This document shows positions 52,081-60,558 of a DNA stretch of 64,000 nt, piece by piece. The position numbers and the translations under genes were made by a program. Numbering within the stretch: the stretch's first letter is position 1; every line of letters begins with the position of its first letter. The notes beneath the pieces were generated by a model. The model was not told the origin of the DNA. It saw only the letters and a program-made list of their open reading frames with translations, and did no database searches. The DNA comes from Streptomyces sp. NBC_00554 (GTDB lineage Bacteria; Actinomycetota; Actinomycetes; Streptomycetales; Streptomycetaceae), in contig NZ_CP107800.1 in NCBI RefSeq assembly GCF_041431135.1, positions 1 to 64,000 on the forward strand, given 5' to 3'.

Positions 52081-52975
52081 GGTCGATCGACGGCATCAGG
52101 TCCAGCCGGCTGCGCGCCTGGAACCGGTAGTACGACTGGAGCTTGTAGTACTCCTCGCCGGAGGACGTCATGGCCGCGTACACCATCTTGGGGTCGTCGC
52201 CGCCGTACGCGACGCTCCTGGCGAAGTGCTCGATCTTCGGGCCGAGTTGGGCGGGCAGGGCCAGCGGGTCGCGGGTCTTCACGCTGAAGGCGATGCGTTC
52301 GATCCTCAGGGAGTTCCAGCTCAGCGTGGCGTAGAAGCCGAAGGACTTCTCGCAGAACCTGAGCATCTGCCCGCTCGGGTCGGGCATGCCCGTGGCGCGG
52401 TGCATCGCCAGGATCTCCGACGGCCGGCGCAGGTGGTCGGGGAATCCGGTGAAGTACAGGTTGACGGTGCCGTTGCGGTAGTCGATCGCGACGACGTCCA
52501 CCTTGTCGGCCAGGCCGCGGTCGGCGAAGAAGGCGAAGTTCTCGGCGAGGCTCGGCGGCATCGAGGGCAGGTCGCGCAGTTCGGCCAGGCTCTGGCCGGC
52601 GCCGCCGGGGAAGTACACCCAGATCTTGCGGAAGCCGCCGACGATCCCGAAGTCGATGCCGTAGCTGTCGATGGGGCAGTGCCGCTGGATGTCGGAGAGC
52701 AGGGTCTCCGCGGGGCGGCCGGTCTCCGTGATGAAGCCGTGGTCGCGGGCCCGGACGTAGGGGTCGATGTGCCGCGGGATGGTGAAGCGGCAGTCGAACT
52801 CCCCTTCGTTGTGGGCGTCGGTCGCCACCCGGAAGGCGATGACGGCCTGCCCGATGACGTCCTCGTACGCCTTGAGGACGGGCCAGACCTTCTCGCGCGA
52901 GCAGGCCACGCCGATGAGCCCCGCCGATTCCTCGACACCGGCGAAGAGGTCCGCCAGCTGCATGGTTTCCGACAT
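52061..52975 (-). CDS. ABBA-type aromatic prenyltransferase, first copy
   Basis: 304 residues; GGAGG five bases before the ATG. It follows NphB closely in layout: GEFDCRFTIPRHIDPYVRAR, YGIDFGIVGGFRKIWVYFP, IPSMPPSLAENFAFFADRGL-like segment (RDLPSMPPSLAENFAFFADR), FCEKSFGFYATLSWNSLRIE and EEYYKLQSYYRFQ. The Asp in GEFD and the Lys in GGFRK are positions used in NphB for magnesium/diphosphate binding. These soluble enzymes attach geranyl or related chains to aromatic polyketides. It lies with the polyprenyl synthase upstream and P450 downstream. Confidence 0.93.
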   Translation of the reverse strand: MSETMQLADLFAGVEESAGLIGVACSREKVWPVLKAYEDVIGQAVIAFRVATDAHNEGEFDCRFTIPRHIDPYVRARDHGFITETGRPAETLLSDIQRHCPIDSYGIDFGIVGGFRKIWVYFPGGAGQSLAELRDLPSMPPSLAENFAFFADRGLADKVDVVAIDYRNGTVNLYFTGFPDHLRRPSEILAMHRATGMPDPSGQMLRFCEKSFGFYATLSWNSLRIERIAFSVKTRDPLALPAQLGPKIEHFARSVAYGGDDPKMVYAAMTSSGEEYYKLQSYYRFQARSRLDLMPSIDHAADAA

Positions 52976-53004
52976 TCTTCCTCCAACTGCCGTACTGGGG
53001 CGGG

Positions 53005-54078
53005 TCACTTGTTCCGGTAGGCCACGCGCAGGGCCATGTTCGTCAGTTCGCCGCGCCACACCGGGTCCAGGGGCGCGTCGGCGAGGGCCGCGCAGCCCTG
53101 GTCGACGAGGCCGGCGATGTGGCGTTCGACGTCCTGGGGGACGCCGGTGTCCAGCAGGCGGCGGCGTATCTCCTCGGGGGTGTGTCCCGGCTCGGTGATG
53201 AGGTCGCGGATGCGGGCGTCGCGCTGCATCGCCCAGCCCAGCAGCAGGGTCATCTTGTGCTGGCTGAAGTCGAGGCCGGCGGTCTTGCCGGTCTGCGCGG
53301 AGTCGCCGAACGCGTCCAGCAGGTCGTCGCGGAGCTGGAACGCCTCGCCGACGGCCTCGCCGTACTGCGCGAGGGCGGGGGCGAGGTCGGCGCGGCCCGC
53401 CGCGCTCGCGCCGACGACCAGGGGGCGGTGGATGGTGTAGCGGCCGGACTTGATCAGGGCGATCAGCCGGGAGAGGCCAGGGTCGGCGGTGAACTCGGCG
53501 GCCGCGGCGACGTCCATGTACTGGCCGATCATCACTTCGGAGCGCAGGTGGTGCCACTCGGCGAGCCCTCCGGAGGGGGCGTGGGACATCAGCTCGTCGG
53601 AGTAGACCAGCGCGAGGTCGCCGACGAGGAGGGCGACGCCCTCACCGAACCGGCGGGACTCGCCCTGCCAGCCGCGTGTGCGGTGCAGCGTGGAGTGCAG
53701 GAGGTGGACGGCGGGCCGGCCGCGCCGGGTGCGGGAGTCGTCCAGGACGTCGTCGTGGACGAGGGCGGAGATGTGCAGCAGTTCCAGGGCCGCGGCCGCG
53801 TCGACGATGCCGGGGGCGCCGGCCTCGCCGCCCGCGGCGAGGTAGCCGGTGAGGCAGTAGGCCGGGCGGATCAGCTTGCCGCCGGCGGTGACGAGGTCGG
53901 ACAGCGCATCGATGGCGACGACCGCGTGTGAGTGCACCTCGGCGTAGCGGCCGCGTTCGGCCGCCAGGAAGGACTGCAGCCGGTGCTCGACGCGCTGGAG
54001 CAGGTCCTCGACGGTCTGGTGCGCGGAGGCGGCCGGCTCCTGGCCGGTGGCGGCCCGGCGGGTCACTGCAGTGGTCAC
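53005..54078 (-). CDS. Polyprenyl diphosphate synthase (GPP/FPP/GGPP-type)
   Basis: 357 residues from GTG at 54078 with AAGGAG seven bases upstream. GGKLIRPAYCLTGY, ISALVHDDVLDDSRTRRGRP (first Asp-rich motif) and AFQLRDDLLDAFGDSAQTGK (second) define the family. Residues just before the first motif are small (SALVH), which in this family often permits products longer than C15, but chain length is not certain. It makes the allylic donor for the two adjacent prenyltransferases from IPP and DMAPP supplied by the cell; no MEP or mevalonate genes are present here. Confidence 0.93.
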   Translation of the reverse strand: MTTAVTRRAATGQEPAASAHQTVEDLLQRVEHRLQSFLAAERGRYAEVHSHAVVAIDALSDLVTAGGKLIRPAYCLTGYLAAGGEAGAPGIVDAAAALELLHISALVHDDVLDDSRTRRGRPAVHLLHSTLHRTRGWQGESRRFGEGVALLVGDLALVYSDELMSHAPSGGLAEWHHLRSEVMIGQYMDVAAAAEFTADPGLSRLIALIKSGRYTIHRPLVVGASAAGRADLAPALAQYGEAVGEAFQLRDDLLDAFGDSAQTGKTAGLDFSQHKMTLLLGWAMQRDARIRDLITEPGHTPEEIRRRLLDTGVPQDVERHIAGLVDQGCAALADAPLDPVWRGELTNMALRVAYRNK

Positions 54079-54338
54079 GACACATCTCCTTGGACGGGGC
54101 TTGTGTGCGCTGGAACGGAAACACGCAAAAGGCGGAGGGGGTGGCTGCGTCAGCGTGCGCGGCGCGAATGCAGCAGAGGTGGAGCCTGGTTGGAGCGGAA
54201 GCCGAGCGGAACGCCAGCGAACAGGCGGGGAAAAAAAACCGGCCGGGGGTTCCCGAACGGTCGCCAAGTCATCGCCAAGCGGGGTGAGCGAGGGTGGTGG
54301 CGCATGCCGCACATACAGGCTGACCCTTGGAGGAGCTC

Positions 54339-55250
54339 ATGCCAGGACCCGCTGGATTGGATAAGGTCTATTCGGCGGTTGAGGAAACGGCCCGGCTGCT
54401 GGACGTGCCCTGTTCGCCCGGCCGGCTCTCCCCCGTTCTGAAGGCATTCGGGGACGAACTCCCCGGATCCCACATCGTTTTCAGCATGGCGGCCGGCGAA
54501 CGCCATCGCGGGGAGCTCGACTTCGACTTCTCGGTGACCCCCAGGAACGCGGATCCCTATGCCTCCGCGCTGGCGAACGGTCTCATCGAGAAGACGGACC
54601 ACCCCGTCGGCTCACTGCTGGCCCAGATCCAGGCGCGCTGCGCGATCGCGAGTTACGGCGTCGAGTACGGCATCATCGGCGGCTTCAAGAAGTCCTACGC
54701 GTTCTTCCCGCTCGACGACTTCCCGCCGCTGGAGAAGTTCGCCGGCATCCCGTCCATGCCGCCCGGCCTTGCCGGGCATGTGAGCCTGCTGACGGGCCTC
54801 GGCCTGGACGACAAGGTGTCGGCCATCGGCGTCAACTACCGGAAGAACACGCTGAACGTGTACCTCGCCGCGGCAGCGGTGGAGACGGACACCAAGCTCT
54901 CGCTGCTGCGCGCGTTCGGGTTCCCGGAGCCGGACGCCCAGGTCGCGGAGTTCATCAGGCGATCGTTCTCCATGTACCCCACCTTCAACTGGGACTCCTC
55001 GGCCGTCGAGCGCATCTGCTTCTCCGTGAAGACCCAGGACCCGGGGGAGCTTCCCGCTCCCTTCGACCCGGAGATCGAGAAGTTCGCGCGTGACGTGCCC
55101 CATGTGTACGCCGGCGGCCGCGAGTTCGTCTCCGCCGTCGCGCTGGCACCGTCCGGCAAGGCGTACTACAAGCTCGCCGCCTACTACCAGAAGGCGCAGG
55201 AGTCGTCGAACGCCGCCTTTGCCGCCAACCGGGACGACGGCGCGTCATAA
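54339..55250 (+). CDS. ABBA-type aromatic prenyltransferase, second copy
   Basis: 303 residues; GGAGGAG precedes the ATG at 54339. NphB-like segments: VFSMAAGERHRGELDFDFSV, YGIIGGFKKSYAFFPLDDFP, IPSMPPGLAGHVSLLTGLGL, RRSFSMYPTFNWDSSAVERI and KAYYKLAAYYQKAQ. It keeps the Arg in RRSFS where the first copy has Lys. The two copies differ widely, so they probably prenylate different sites or substrates. Its promoter region (54079-54338) is shared with the divergent polyprenyl synthase. Confidence 0.93.
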   Translation: MPGPAGLDKVYSAVEETARLLDVPCSPGRLSPVLKAFGDELPGSHIVFSMAAGERHRGELDFDFSVTPRNADPYASALANGLIEKTDHPVGSLLAQIQARCAIASYGVEYGIIGGFKKSYAFFPLDDFPPLEKFAGIPSMPPGLAGHVSLLTGLGLDDKVSAIGVNYRKNTLNVYLAAAAVETDTKLSLLRAFGFPEPDAQVAEFIRRSFSMYPTFNWDSSAVERICFSVKTQDPGELPAPFDPEIEKFARDVPHVYAGGREFVSAVALAPSGKAYYKLAAYYQKAQESSNAAFAANRDDGAS

Positions 55251-55424
55251 GCCGGCCGCCGTCACCAAGTCCGCCGGACATCCCCGGCAGACATCTGCGT
55301 CGCAGGGTCTGCGGCTGTGGCGCCGGCGGGCGCCGAGCCCGCGTCAAGTGCCCATCGAGTCGGCTGCAAGCGGGACGGGCGACCATTCCGCGAAAGCCAC
55401 GGTTTCCACCTGGAGGGTAAGGAC

Positions 55425-55892
55425 ATGTCCACAGCAACCGAAGTGGAAGAAGCGTCGGCCATCATCACCGCGTACGGGCAGGCATTCGCGAAGGCCGGCG
55501 CGGCGGCATACAACGGGCCGCGCGAGAAGCTCGCCGAGAACATCGTCCGGCTCACCCTGGAATTCTTCGAGGACTCCGAGTGGCAGCCGCAGCTCCTCCA
55601 GGCCCTGCGCACCGCGACCTCCGACAAAGAGGGCGCGGAACCGATGCGCAACCTGTTCTCCGCCCAGGTCTTCGCACAGGCGGGCGTCGCACTCGAAGAG
55701 GACCCGCTGAGCATCGACGGGCTCGCGGGCAAGCTCAGCATCAAGGCGATCCACATCAACGCGTCGGCCGCCCAGCTCTGGGGCGTGTTCCTGATGCGTT
55801 ACGTCCTGGGCGTGGAGCCGATCGCGTCGGCCTCCGTGGACGAGATCGTCGAACTCCTCGCGCCCACGATCGAGCGCTACATCGTCGGCTAG
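55425..55892 (+). CDS. TetR-type ligand-binding domain lacking the HTH
   Basis: 155 residues; GGAGG eight bases before ATG at 55425. The C-terminus (AAQLWGVFLMRYVLGVEPIA, SASVDEIVELLAPTIERYIV) matches the C-terminal domain of many actinobacterial TetR regulators, and residues 25-90 fit the rest of that domain. No DNA-binding HTH precedes it, and the upstream DNA does not encode one in any frame I could see. It sits 77 bases before an exporter gene. It may bind the product, or form inactive dimers with a full TetR protein. Confidence 0.65.
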   Translation: MSTATEVEEASAIITAYGQAFAKAGAAAYNGPREKLAENIVRLTLEFFEDSEWQPQLLQALRTATSDKEGAEPMRNLFSAQVFAQAGVALEEDPLSIDGLAGKLSIKAIHINASAAQLWGVFLMRYVLGVEPIASASVDEIVELLAPTIERYIVG

Positions 55893-55969
55893 CAAAAAGA
55901 CACCGGCCGACGGCAGAACCAGCGGAAGGAACCGTCCAGCCCCGGATCCCTGGGAGGACCACCAACGTC

Positions 55970-57520
55970 ATGAGTATTCTCAAAGATTCACCCGACCAGG
56001 CCGGCGGCCACACCGCCGGCGACCCCCGGCGCTGGAAAGCGCTGGCTGTACTCACCGCGGTGCAGTTCATGCTCATGCTGGACGTCACCGTGGTGAACAT
56101 CGCGCTCCCCAACATCCAGAGCGACCTCGGCTTCTCCACCGAGGGCCTGGCCTGGGTGGTCAACGGCTATCTGCTGATGGCCGCCGGATTCCTGCTGCTG
56201 GGCGGGCGTGTTGCCGACCTGCTCGGCCGCCGCAGGGTCTTCGTGGCAGGCGTCCTGCTCTTCGGCGTCTCCTCGGTCATGTGCGGCGCCGCGAACACCT
56301 CCGGTCTGCTGGTCGCCGGCCGGTTCCTCCAGGGATTCGGCGAGGCGCTCGCCGCGCCGGCCGCGCTCGGTCTCATCGCCGTGCTGTTCACCGACCCCAA
56401 GGAGCGGGCGAAGGCCCTGGGGATCTGGGGCGGGCTGGCGGCCCTCGGCGGGGCGGTCGGCTCGGTCGTCGGCGGACTGGTGACCGACTTCATCGACTGG
56501 CGCTGGGTCTTCTACATCAACATCCCCATCGTGGTGCTGGCACTGGTGGTGATTCCGCGCCTGATGCCGGAGAGCCGGATGGCCCGCCTTCAGGGCCAGC
56601 GGCTGGACCTGCTCGGGGCGCTCACGACCACCGCCGGCCTGGTGGGGATCGTGTACGGCCTGCTGGAGGCGGCCGACAATTCGTGGGGCTCCTCGCAGGT
56701 GCTGCTGCCGCTGCTGGGCGGAATCGCCGCGCTGGTCTTCACGGCCGTGTGGGAGTCGCGGGTGCCCGAACCGATGATCCCGCTCCGGTTCTTCCGGAAC
56801 CGCACGCGGGTGACGAGCAACGTCGTGAGCATGATGTCGTTCGCGTCGTTCTACACCTACGCCTTCGTGGCCACCCTGTACCTCCAGCAGGTGCTGCACT
56901 ACTCGCCGATGGAGACGGGCCTGGCCTACATTCCGCTCACCATCGCGACGGGCCTGGGCATGGGCGTGTCCACCGCGCTGATGCCCCGCATCGGCGTCAA
57001 GCCCATCGTGGTCATCGCCTTCTTCGGCGCCGCCCTGGGCCAGTTCATCGCCGCCAACGGCTTCGCCCCCGACGCCAGTTACCTCGGCGGGGTCATGCCC
57101 GGTCTCGTCGTGTTCGCGCTCTTCAACGGCATGGGCTTCCCCGTCCTGATCAACGGCGGACTGCACGAGGTCACCGGGCAGGACGCGGGACTGGCCTCCG
57201 GTGTGCAGACCTCGATGCAGCAGATCGGCGCGGCGCTCGGCCTCGCCACCCTGGTGCCCATCGCCCTGCGCTACGTCAACGACCACGCGGCGGAGGGCAA
57301 CCTCCCGGCGGTCGCCTCCGACGGATTCGCCCTGGCGCTGCACGTCGCCGCGGGCGTACTGGCCGCCGCGGGTCTCATCGCCCTGTTCCTGCTCGGGAAG
57401 GTGAGCGCCGAGAAGCGGGACGCGCACGCGGAGGCCGCCGGCGTACTGGCGGAAGTACCCGACCCCTCCCCCGTTCCGGCGCCCGCTGCAGTGCCCGCCC
57501 CCGAGGCCGCCAAGGCATGA
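55970..57520 (+). CDS. DHA2-type MFS multidrug exporter, second copy
   Basis: 516 residues, 14 spans: VQFMLMLDVTVVNIALPNIQ, GGRVADLLGRRRVFVAGVLL (motif A), GIWGGLAALGGAVGSVVGGL (motif C). The C-terminus is Pro/Ala-rich. ATG at 55970 with GGGAGG upstream. Probably exports the product and gives self-resistance. Paralogue of the pump at 27551-29188. Confidence 0.9.
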   Translation: MSILKDSPDQAGGHTAGDPRRWKALAVLTAVQFMLMLDVTVVNIALPNIQSDLGFSTEGLAWVVNGYLLMAAGFLLLGGRVADLLGRRRVFVAGVLLFGVSSVMCGAANTSGLLVAGRFLQGFGEALAAPAALGLIAVLFTDPKERAKALGIWGGLAALGGAVGSVVGGLVTDFIDWRWVFYINIPIVVLALVVIPRLMPESRMARLQGQRLDLLGALTTTAGLVGIVYGLLEAADNSWGSSQVLLPLLGGIAALVFTAVWESRVPEPMIPLRFFRNRTRVTSNVVSMMSFASFYTYAFVATLYLQQVLHYSPMETGLAYIPLTIATGLGMGVSTALMPRIGVKPIVVIAFFGAALGQFIAANGFAPDASYLGGVMPGLVVFALFNGMGFPVLINGGLHEVTGQDAGLASGVQTSMQQIGAALGLATLVPIALRYVNDHAAEGNLPAVASDGFALALHVAAGVLAAAGLIALFLLGKVSAEKRDAHAEAAGVLAEVPDPSPVPAPAAVPAPEAAKA

Positions 57521-57536
57521 CCGGCGGCTGACCCCC

Positions 57537-57592
57537 ACAGCACGTCGGCGCACCATCCCTGGATCGGGTCCGGGGGTGGTGCGTTGTGCTGT
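57537..57592 (+). terminator. Nested hairpin after the MFS gene
   Basis: ACAGCAC (57537-57543) pairs with GTGCTGT (57586-57592), and inside it CGCACCA (57549-57555) pairs with TGGTGCG (57577-57583). It starts 17 bases after the exporter stop and faces the convergent SARP gene. Bases 57593-57876 hold nothing else I can support. Confidence 0.6.
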
Positions 57593-57876
57593 CCCCGCCG
57601 CCCCGGGACGCTCGCTGTCGTCATGGCTGAGACGGCCGGCGGCGCGGCAATGAGACAACGGGGAAGGGAGGAAGGGGGGAAGGGGAAGCCGGTGGGTGGC
57701 CTCGGGCCATCGCGGATCGCGTCGGGATCGAGGCGCTGCGCGGTGAGTTCACCGGCGGGGGCGGGCAGTTCGCCGAGGGTTGCGATGTCCGGTACGAGGC
57801 TTCTCGCCGCCGGACGGGTTCCCCGCCCGGCCGGGCTGCGGATGCGTGGCCCGGTGCGGGGGTGCGCCGCGTACGG

Positions 57877-59115
57877 CTACAGCTCGGCCGGCAGGGGTGC
57901 GCGGAGGAAGTCGCCCCGCGGCAGCAGCCCGTGAGGGGGCGGTTGGCGGCGGGCGCTCCAGTGCGGTCCGCGCTGGTCCGGCACGGTCGCGGGGCGCCGG
58001 GCGGGCTTCGTGGCCGGCCGGGGATGCGGTCGCCAGTCCAGGGAGGGCGCGTGGTTGAGTATCTGCTCCTCCAGCAGTTGCAGCGCCGGCCGCGGATCGA
58101 TCCCCAACTCCTGTGCCAGCCGCCGCTGGTTGGTACGCAGCACCGCCAGCGCGTCGACCTGCCGGCCGGCCCGGTACAGGGCCAGGCCCAGCAGTTCGCA
58201 GCCGTATTCACGCAAGGGATGGTCCTGGACGAAGGCCTCCAGTTCGGCCACCGCGATCTCGTGGGCGCCGGCCGCGAGCAGGGCCGCGCAGCGCCCCTCG
58301 ACCACCGACAGCCGCAGCTCCTCCAGCCGTGCCACGTCCGGCCGCACATAGGCGGTGTCCGCGACCTCGGCGTAGGCCGGCCCGCGCCACAGCGCCAGCG
58401 CCCCCTCGAACTCGTGGACCGCGCTGTGCGGATCGCCCCGGTCCAGCGCCTGCCAGCCGGCGACGGCCCGTTCGCTGAAGCGGTGTACGTCGACCTCGAC
58501 GGCCCGGCTGTCGAGCAGATAGCCGCGTCCGCAGGTGCGCAGCACCGTCGGCTGTGTCCGGGGCGCGCGGCCGGGCTCCAGCACCCGCCGCAGATTGGCG
58601 ACATAGGCGTGGAGCGAGGAGAGGGCCGCGGGCGGCGGGGGTCCGGTCCACAGCTCCTCGACGATCACGTCGAAGGCGACCGGCCGGCCCACCTTGCTGA
58701 CCAGCAGCGCCAGCAGGGCGCGCTGCTTGGGCGCCCCCAGGCCGACGAGGCGGCCGCCGACGGCGGCCTCGATCGGGCCCAGGGCGCGGAACGCGACCGG
58801 GGGGCGCGGTGCGGGCAGCTGCGGCGGCCGCTCCGTGGCCCGCCGGGCGTCCTCCGCTCGCCCGGGTGCCGCGGTCGCATGGTTCCGGCCGGCGGGTGCG
58901 ACGCCCTTGGTGACGCCGTTCGTGACGCCGATTCCCGCGGCCGCCCGGCCGGGCGCCGCGATTCCGGGATCGGGTTCGAATTCTCCGTCCACGTATTTCC
59001 GCAGCGCCTTGTTGGTGCGGCGAAGTTCTTGGACTTCGCGTTCCAGCTCCGCGATGCGCCACGCATCCGGAGTGCCGGGGCTCGCGATTCCGGCGCCCAC
59101 CCTCTCGTTCGCCAT
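57877..59115 (-). CDS. SARP-family regulator with N-terminal coiled coil
   Basis: 412 residues from ATG at 59115 (GGAGA at fitting distance; GTG at 59136 is possible). A heptad segment RIAELEREVQELRRTNKALR near residue 20 is followed by a low-complexity linker. The OmpR-like winged helix is LGPIEAAVGGRLVGLGAPKQ, RALLALLVSKVGRPVAFDVI and SSLHAYVANLRRVLEPGRAP. The BTAD domain follows (DVHRFSERAVAGWQALDRGD onward). SARPs activate type II PKS clusters, so this is a candidate master switch. The coiled coil resembles that of IS3-type OrfA proteins and is not usual for SARPs. A TnpB gene ends only 60 bases upstream on the same strand. Confidence 0.88.
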   Translation of the reverse strand: MANERVGAGIASPGTPDAWRIAELEREVQELRRTNKALRKYVDGEFEPDPGIAAPGRAAAGIGVTNGVTKGVAPAGRNHATAAPGRAEDARRATERPPQLPAPRPPVAFRALGPIEAAVGGRLVGLGAPKQRALLALLVSKVGRPVAFDVIVEELWTGPPPPAALSSLHAYVANLRRVLEPGRAPRTQPTVLRTCGRGYLLDSRAVEVDVHRFSERAVAGWQALDRGDPHSAVHEFEGALALWRGPAYAEVADTAYVRPDVARLEELRLSVVEGRCAALLAAGAHEIAVAELEAFVQDHPLREYGCELLGLALYRAGRQVDALAVLRTNQRRLAQELGIDPRPALQLLEEQILNHAPSLDWRPHPRPATKPARRPATVPDQRGPHWSARRQPPPHGLLPRGDFLRAPLPAEL

Positions 59116-59149
59116 CCGTGAACTCTCCATTTCCACGGGCGCATTTCAC

Positions 59150-59330
59150 CTGTCTTGACATCCTCCCCCTCCTTCTTAGAAGAGGGGGATTCCAACCCAG
59201 CTGGGTTGAGGTTCACGGGCACTCGAACGGCCGGTGGCCGCTGTCACCCCTCCGGTACCGGCTGAGCTCCGGGGGCGAGGAATCCCGCCCTGTCCTACCG
59301 CGACATTCATTGCTGCGTTCTCATCCGCGT
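59150..59330 (-). ncRNA. Possible omega RNA at the 3' end of tnpB
   Basis: TnpB proteins work with an RNA made from the 3' end of their gene and the right end of the element, with the flanking DNA as guide. By position this RNA would cover roughly these bases on the minus strand, with the guide beginning after GATGTCAA, in the DNA just before the SARP gene. The 5' boundary is a guess. Confidence 0.3.
59165..59188 (-). repeat. IS200/IS605 right-end hairpin
   Basis: CCCCCT...AGGGGG arms with an inner CTTCT/AGAAG stem fold into a hairpin that contains the tnpB stop codon. On the minus strand it is followed by GGAGGATGTCAAG, the usual right boundary of such elements in Streptomyces. Confidence 0.7.
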
Positions 59331-60465
59331 TGCAGGTGAAGCCGCACGATGAACAGACGAACTCGGCTTGGCTCTTGCGCGAGTTCTTGTCGATCCATCC
59401 GCAGGCGCTGCATCGCAGGGAGGTGTACGGGGCAGGTACGTCTTCGACCCGGCCGGGAGCCTTGTGCTCGGTGCGCCGGCGGAGCAGGCCCCACCCCTGG
59501 GCGAGGATCGCCCGGTTCAGCCCAGCCTTCTGCCGGACCTTCTTGCCGGGCTTCTCGACCGTCTCCTTGGCCGAGCGGGTCATGTTCTTGATGTTCAGCT
59601 TCTCGAACCGCACGAGGTCATAGGTGCGGGCGAGCATGGTGCTGGTCTTCTCGCACCAGTCCTTGCGCCGGTCTGCCTCACACGCCTTGAGCTGGGCAAT
59701 CCTCGCGTACTCGGCGGTCTTGCGCTCGCTGCCCTTGGGTGCGCGGGCGGCTCGGCGCTGGTGCTTGCGGATCTGGGCCCGCTCCTTGACGGTGAGCTGC
59801 GGGCAGTTCAGCATCCGGCCGTCCGACAGGGCGGCAGTGATCTTCACGCCCCGGTCGATACCGATGACCTCACCCGTACCGGGCGCAGTGACCGGCTCGG
59901 GGATGACCGCGAACGCGATGTGCCACTGGCCGTTCCGATACGTGACCCGGAACGTCTTCGCCTCGGGCAGCCCGGTTCGGGTGAGACGGAACCGGACCCA
60001 ACCACATCCGGGCACCTTGGCCTGCGCCCACCGGCGATTCAGTTTCTGCACCACCACGGACCGGCCCATCACCTGCTTGCCGGTCTTCGCGTTCAGCTTT
60101 GGCGTACCGTCCGGCTCCGACTCCGGCACGCGATCGGTACCGATGACGCGGAACCCCTCATGCCGGTACTTCTTGCGCCAGGTCGGCTCACCGAACCCGG
60201 ACGTGAATATTGCGGCCTTGGCCTTGGCGAAGTCCTTCAATGCCTGCTGCTGCACGTCGGCGTTCCCGGACCGCAGCCAATCGCTGTCACGCCGGGCCTC
60301 GGTGAGCTGACGGCACTGCTCGGCGAAACCGGGCGCGGCCTTGCGGCCCTTGTACCAGTGCGCATGCTGCTCGACCGCAAGATTCCACACGTACCGGGCG
60401 TGCGCGCAGTGCAAGAGCATCTGCTCTCCCTGCGCACATGTCGGGTACATACGGAACCTCGCCAC
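59176..60465 (-). CDS. tnpB: IS200/IS605-family TnpB (RNA-guided nuclease)
   Basis: 429 residues from GTG at 60465: VARFRMYPTCAQGEQMLLHC and ARYVWNLAVEQHAHW are the usual start. RuvC residues: Asp in EVIGIDRGVKITAAL, Glu in LVRFEKLNIKNM, Asp in CNADENAAMNVAVGQ. Zinc finger: LRCSACGWIDKNS with FVCSSCGFTCNADE. All catalytic positions are present, so it may be active. No tnpA is nearby, so the element cannot move by itself. Confidence 0.9.
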   Translation of the reverse strand: MARFRMYPTCAQGEQMLLHCAHARYVWNLAVEQHAHWYKGRKAAPGFAEQCRQLTEARRDSDWLRSGNADVQQQALKDFAKAKAAIFTSGFGEPTWRKKYRHEGFRVIGTDRVPESEPDGTPKLNAKTGKQVMGRSVVVQKLNRRWAQAKVPGCGWVRFRLTRTGLPEAKTFRVTYRNGQWHIAFAVIPEPVTAPGTGEVIGIDRGVKITAALSDGRMLNCPQLTVKERAQIRKHQRRAARAPKGSERKTAEYARIAQLKACEADRRKDWCEKTSTMLARTYDLVRFEKLNIKNMTRSAKETVEKPGKKVRQKAGLNRAILAQGWGLLRRRTEHKAPGRVEDVPAPYTSLRCSACGWIDKNSRKSQAEFVCSSCGFTCNADENAAMNVAVGQGGIPRPRSSAGTGGVTAATGRSSAREPQPSWVGIPLF

Positions 60466-60474
60466 GGGTCGATT

Positions 60475-60558
60475 ATGTCTATGGTCAACTTCAATCCTCG
60501 ACTCCCCGACGATCTGCACGAAGCCATCAAGGCCGCGGCGGTTCGTGAGGGACGCTCC
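60475..60558 (+). pseudogene. Truncated ribbon-helix-helix protein gene
   Basis: MSMVNFNPRLPDDLHEAIKA, continuing AAVREGRS, is the first two-thirds of an Arc/HicB-type DNA-binding domain. After residue 28 the sequence loses the expected second helix (LNxxV) and turns into unrelated reading. It starts nine bases from tnpB on the opposite strand, so it may be an accessory gene of the element, cut by a later insertion or deletion. Confidence 0.5.

Noticed and set aside
55988..57658. 556-codon minus-strand frame opposite the second exporter
   Set aside because: His/Gly/Arg-rich shadow of a membrane protein gene.
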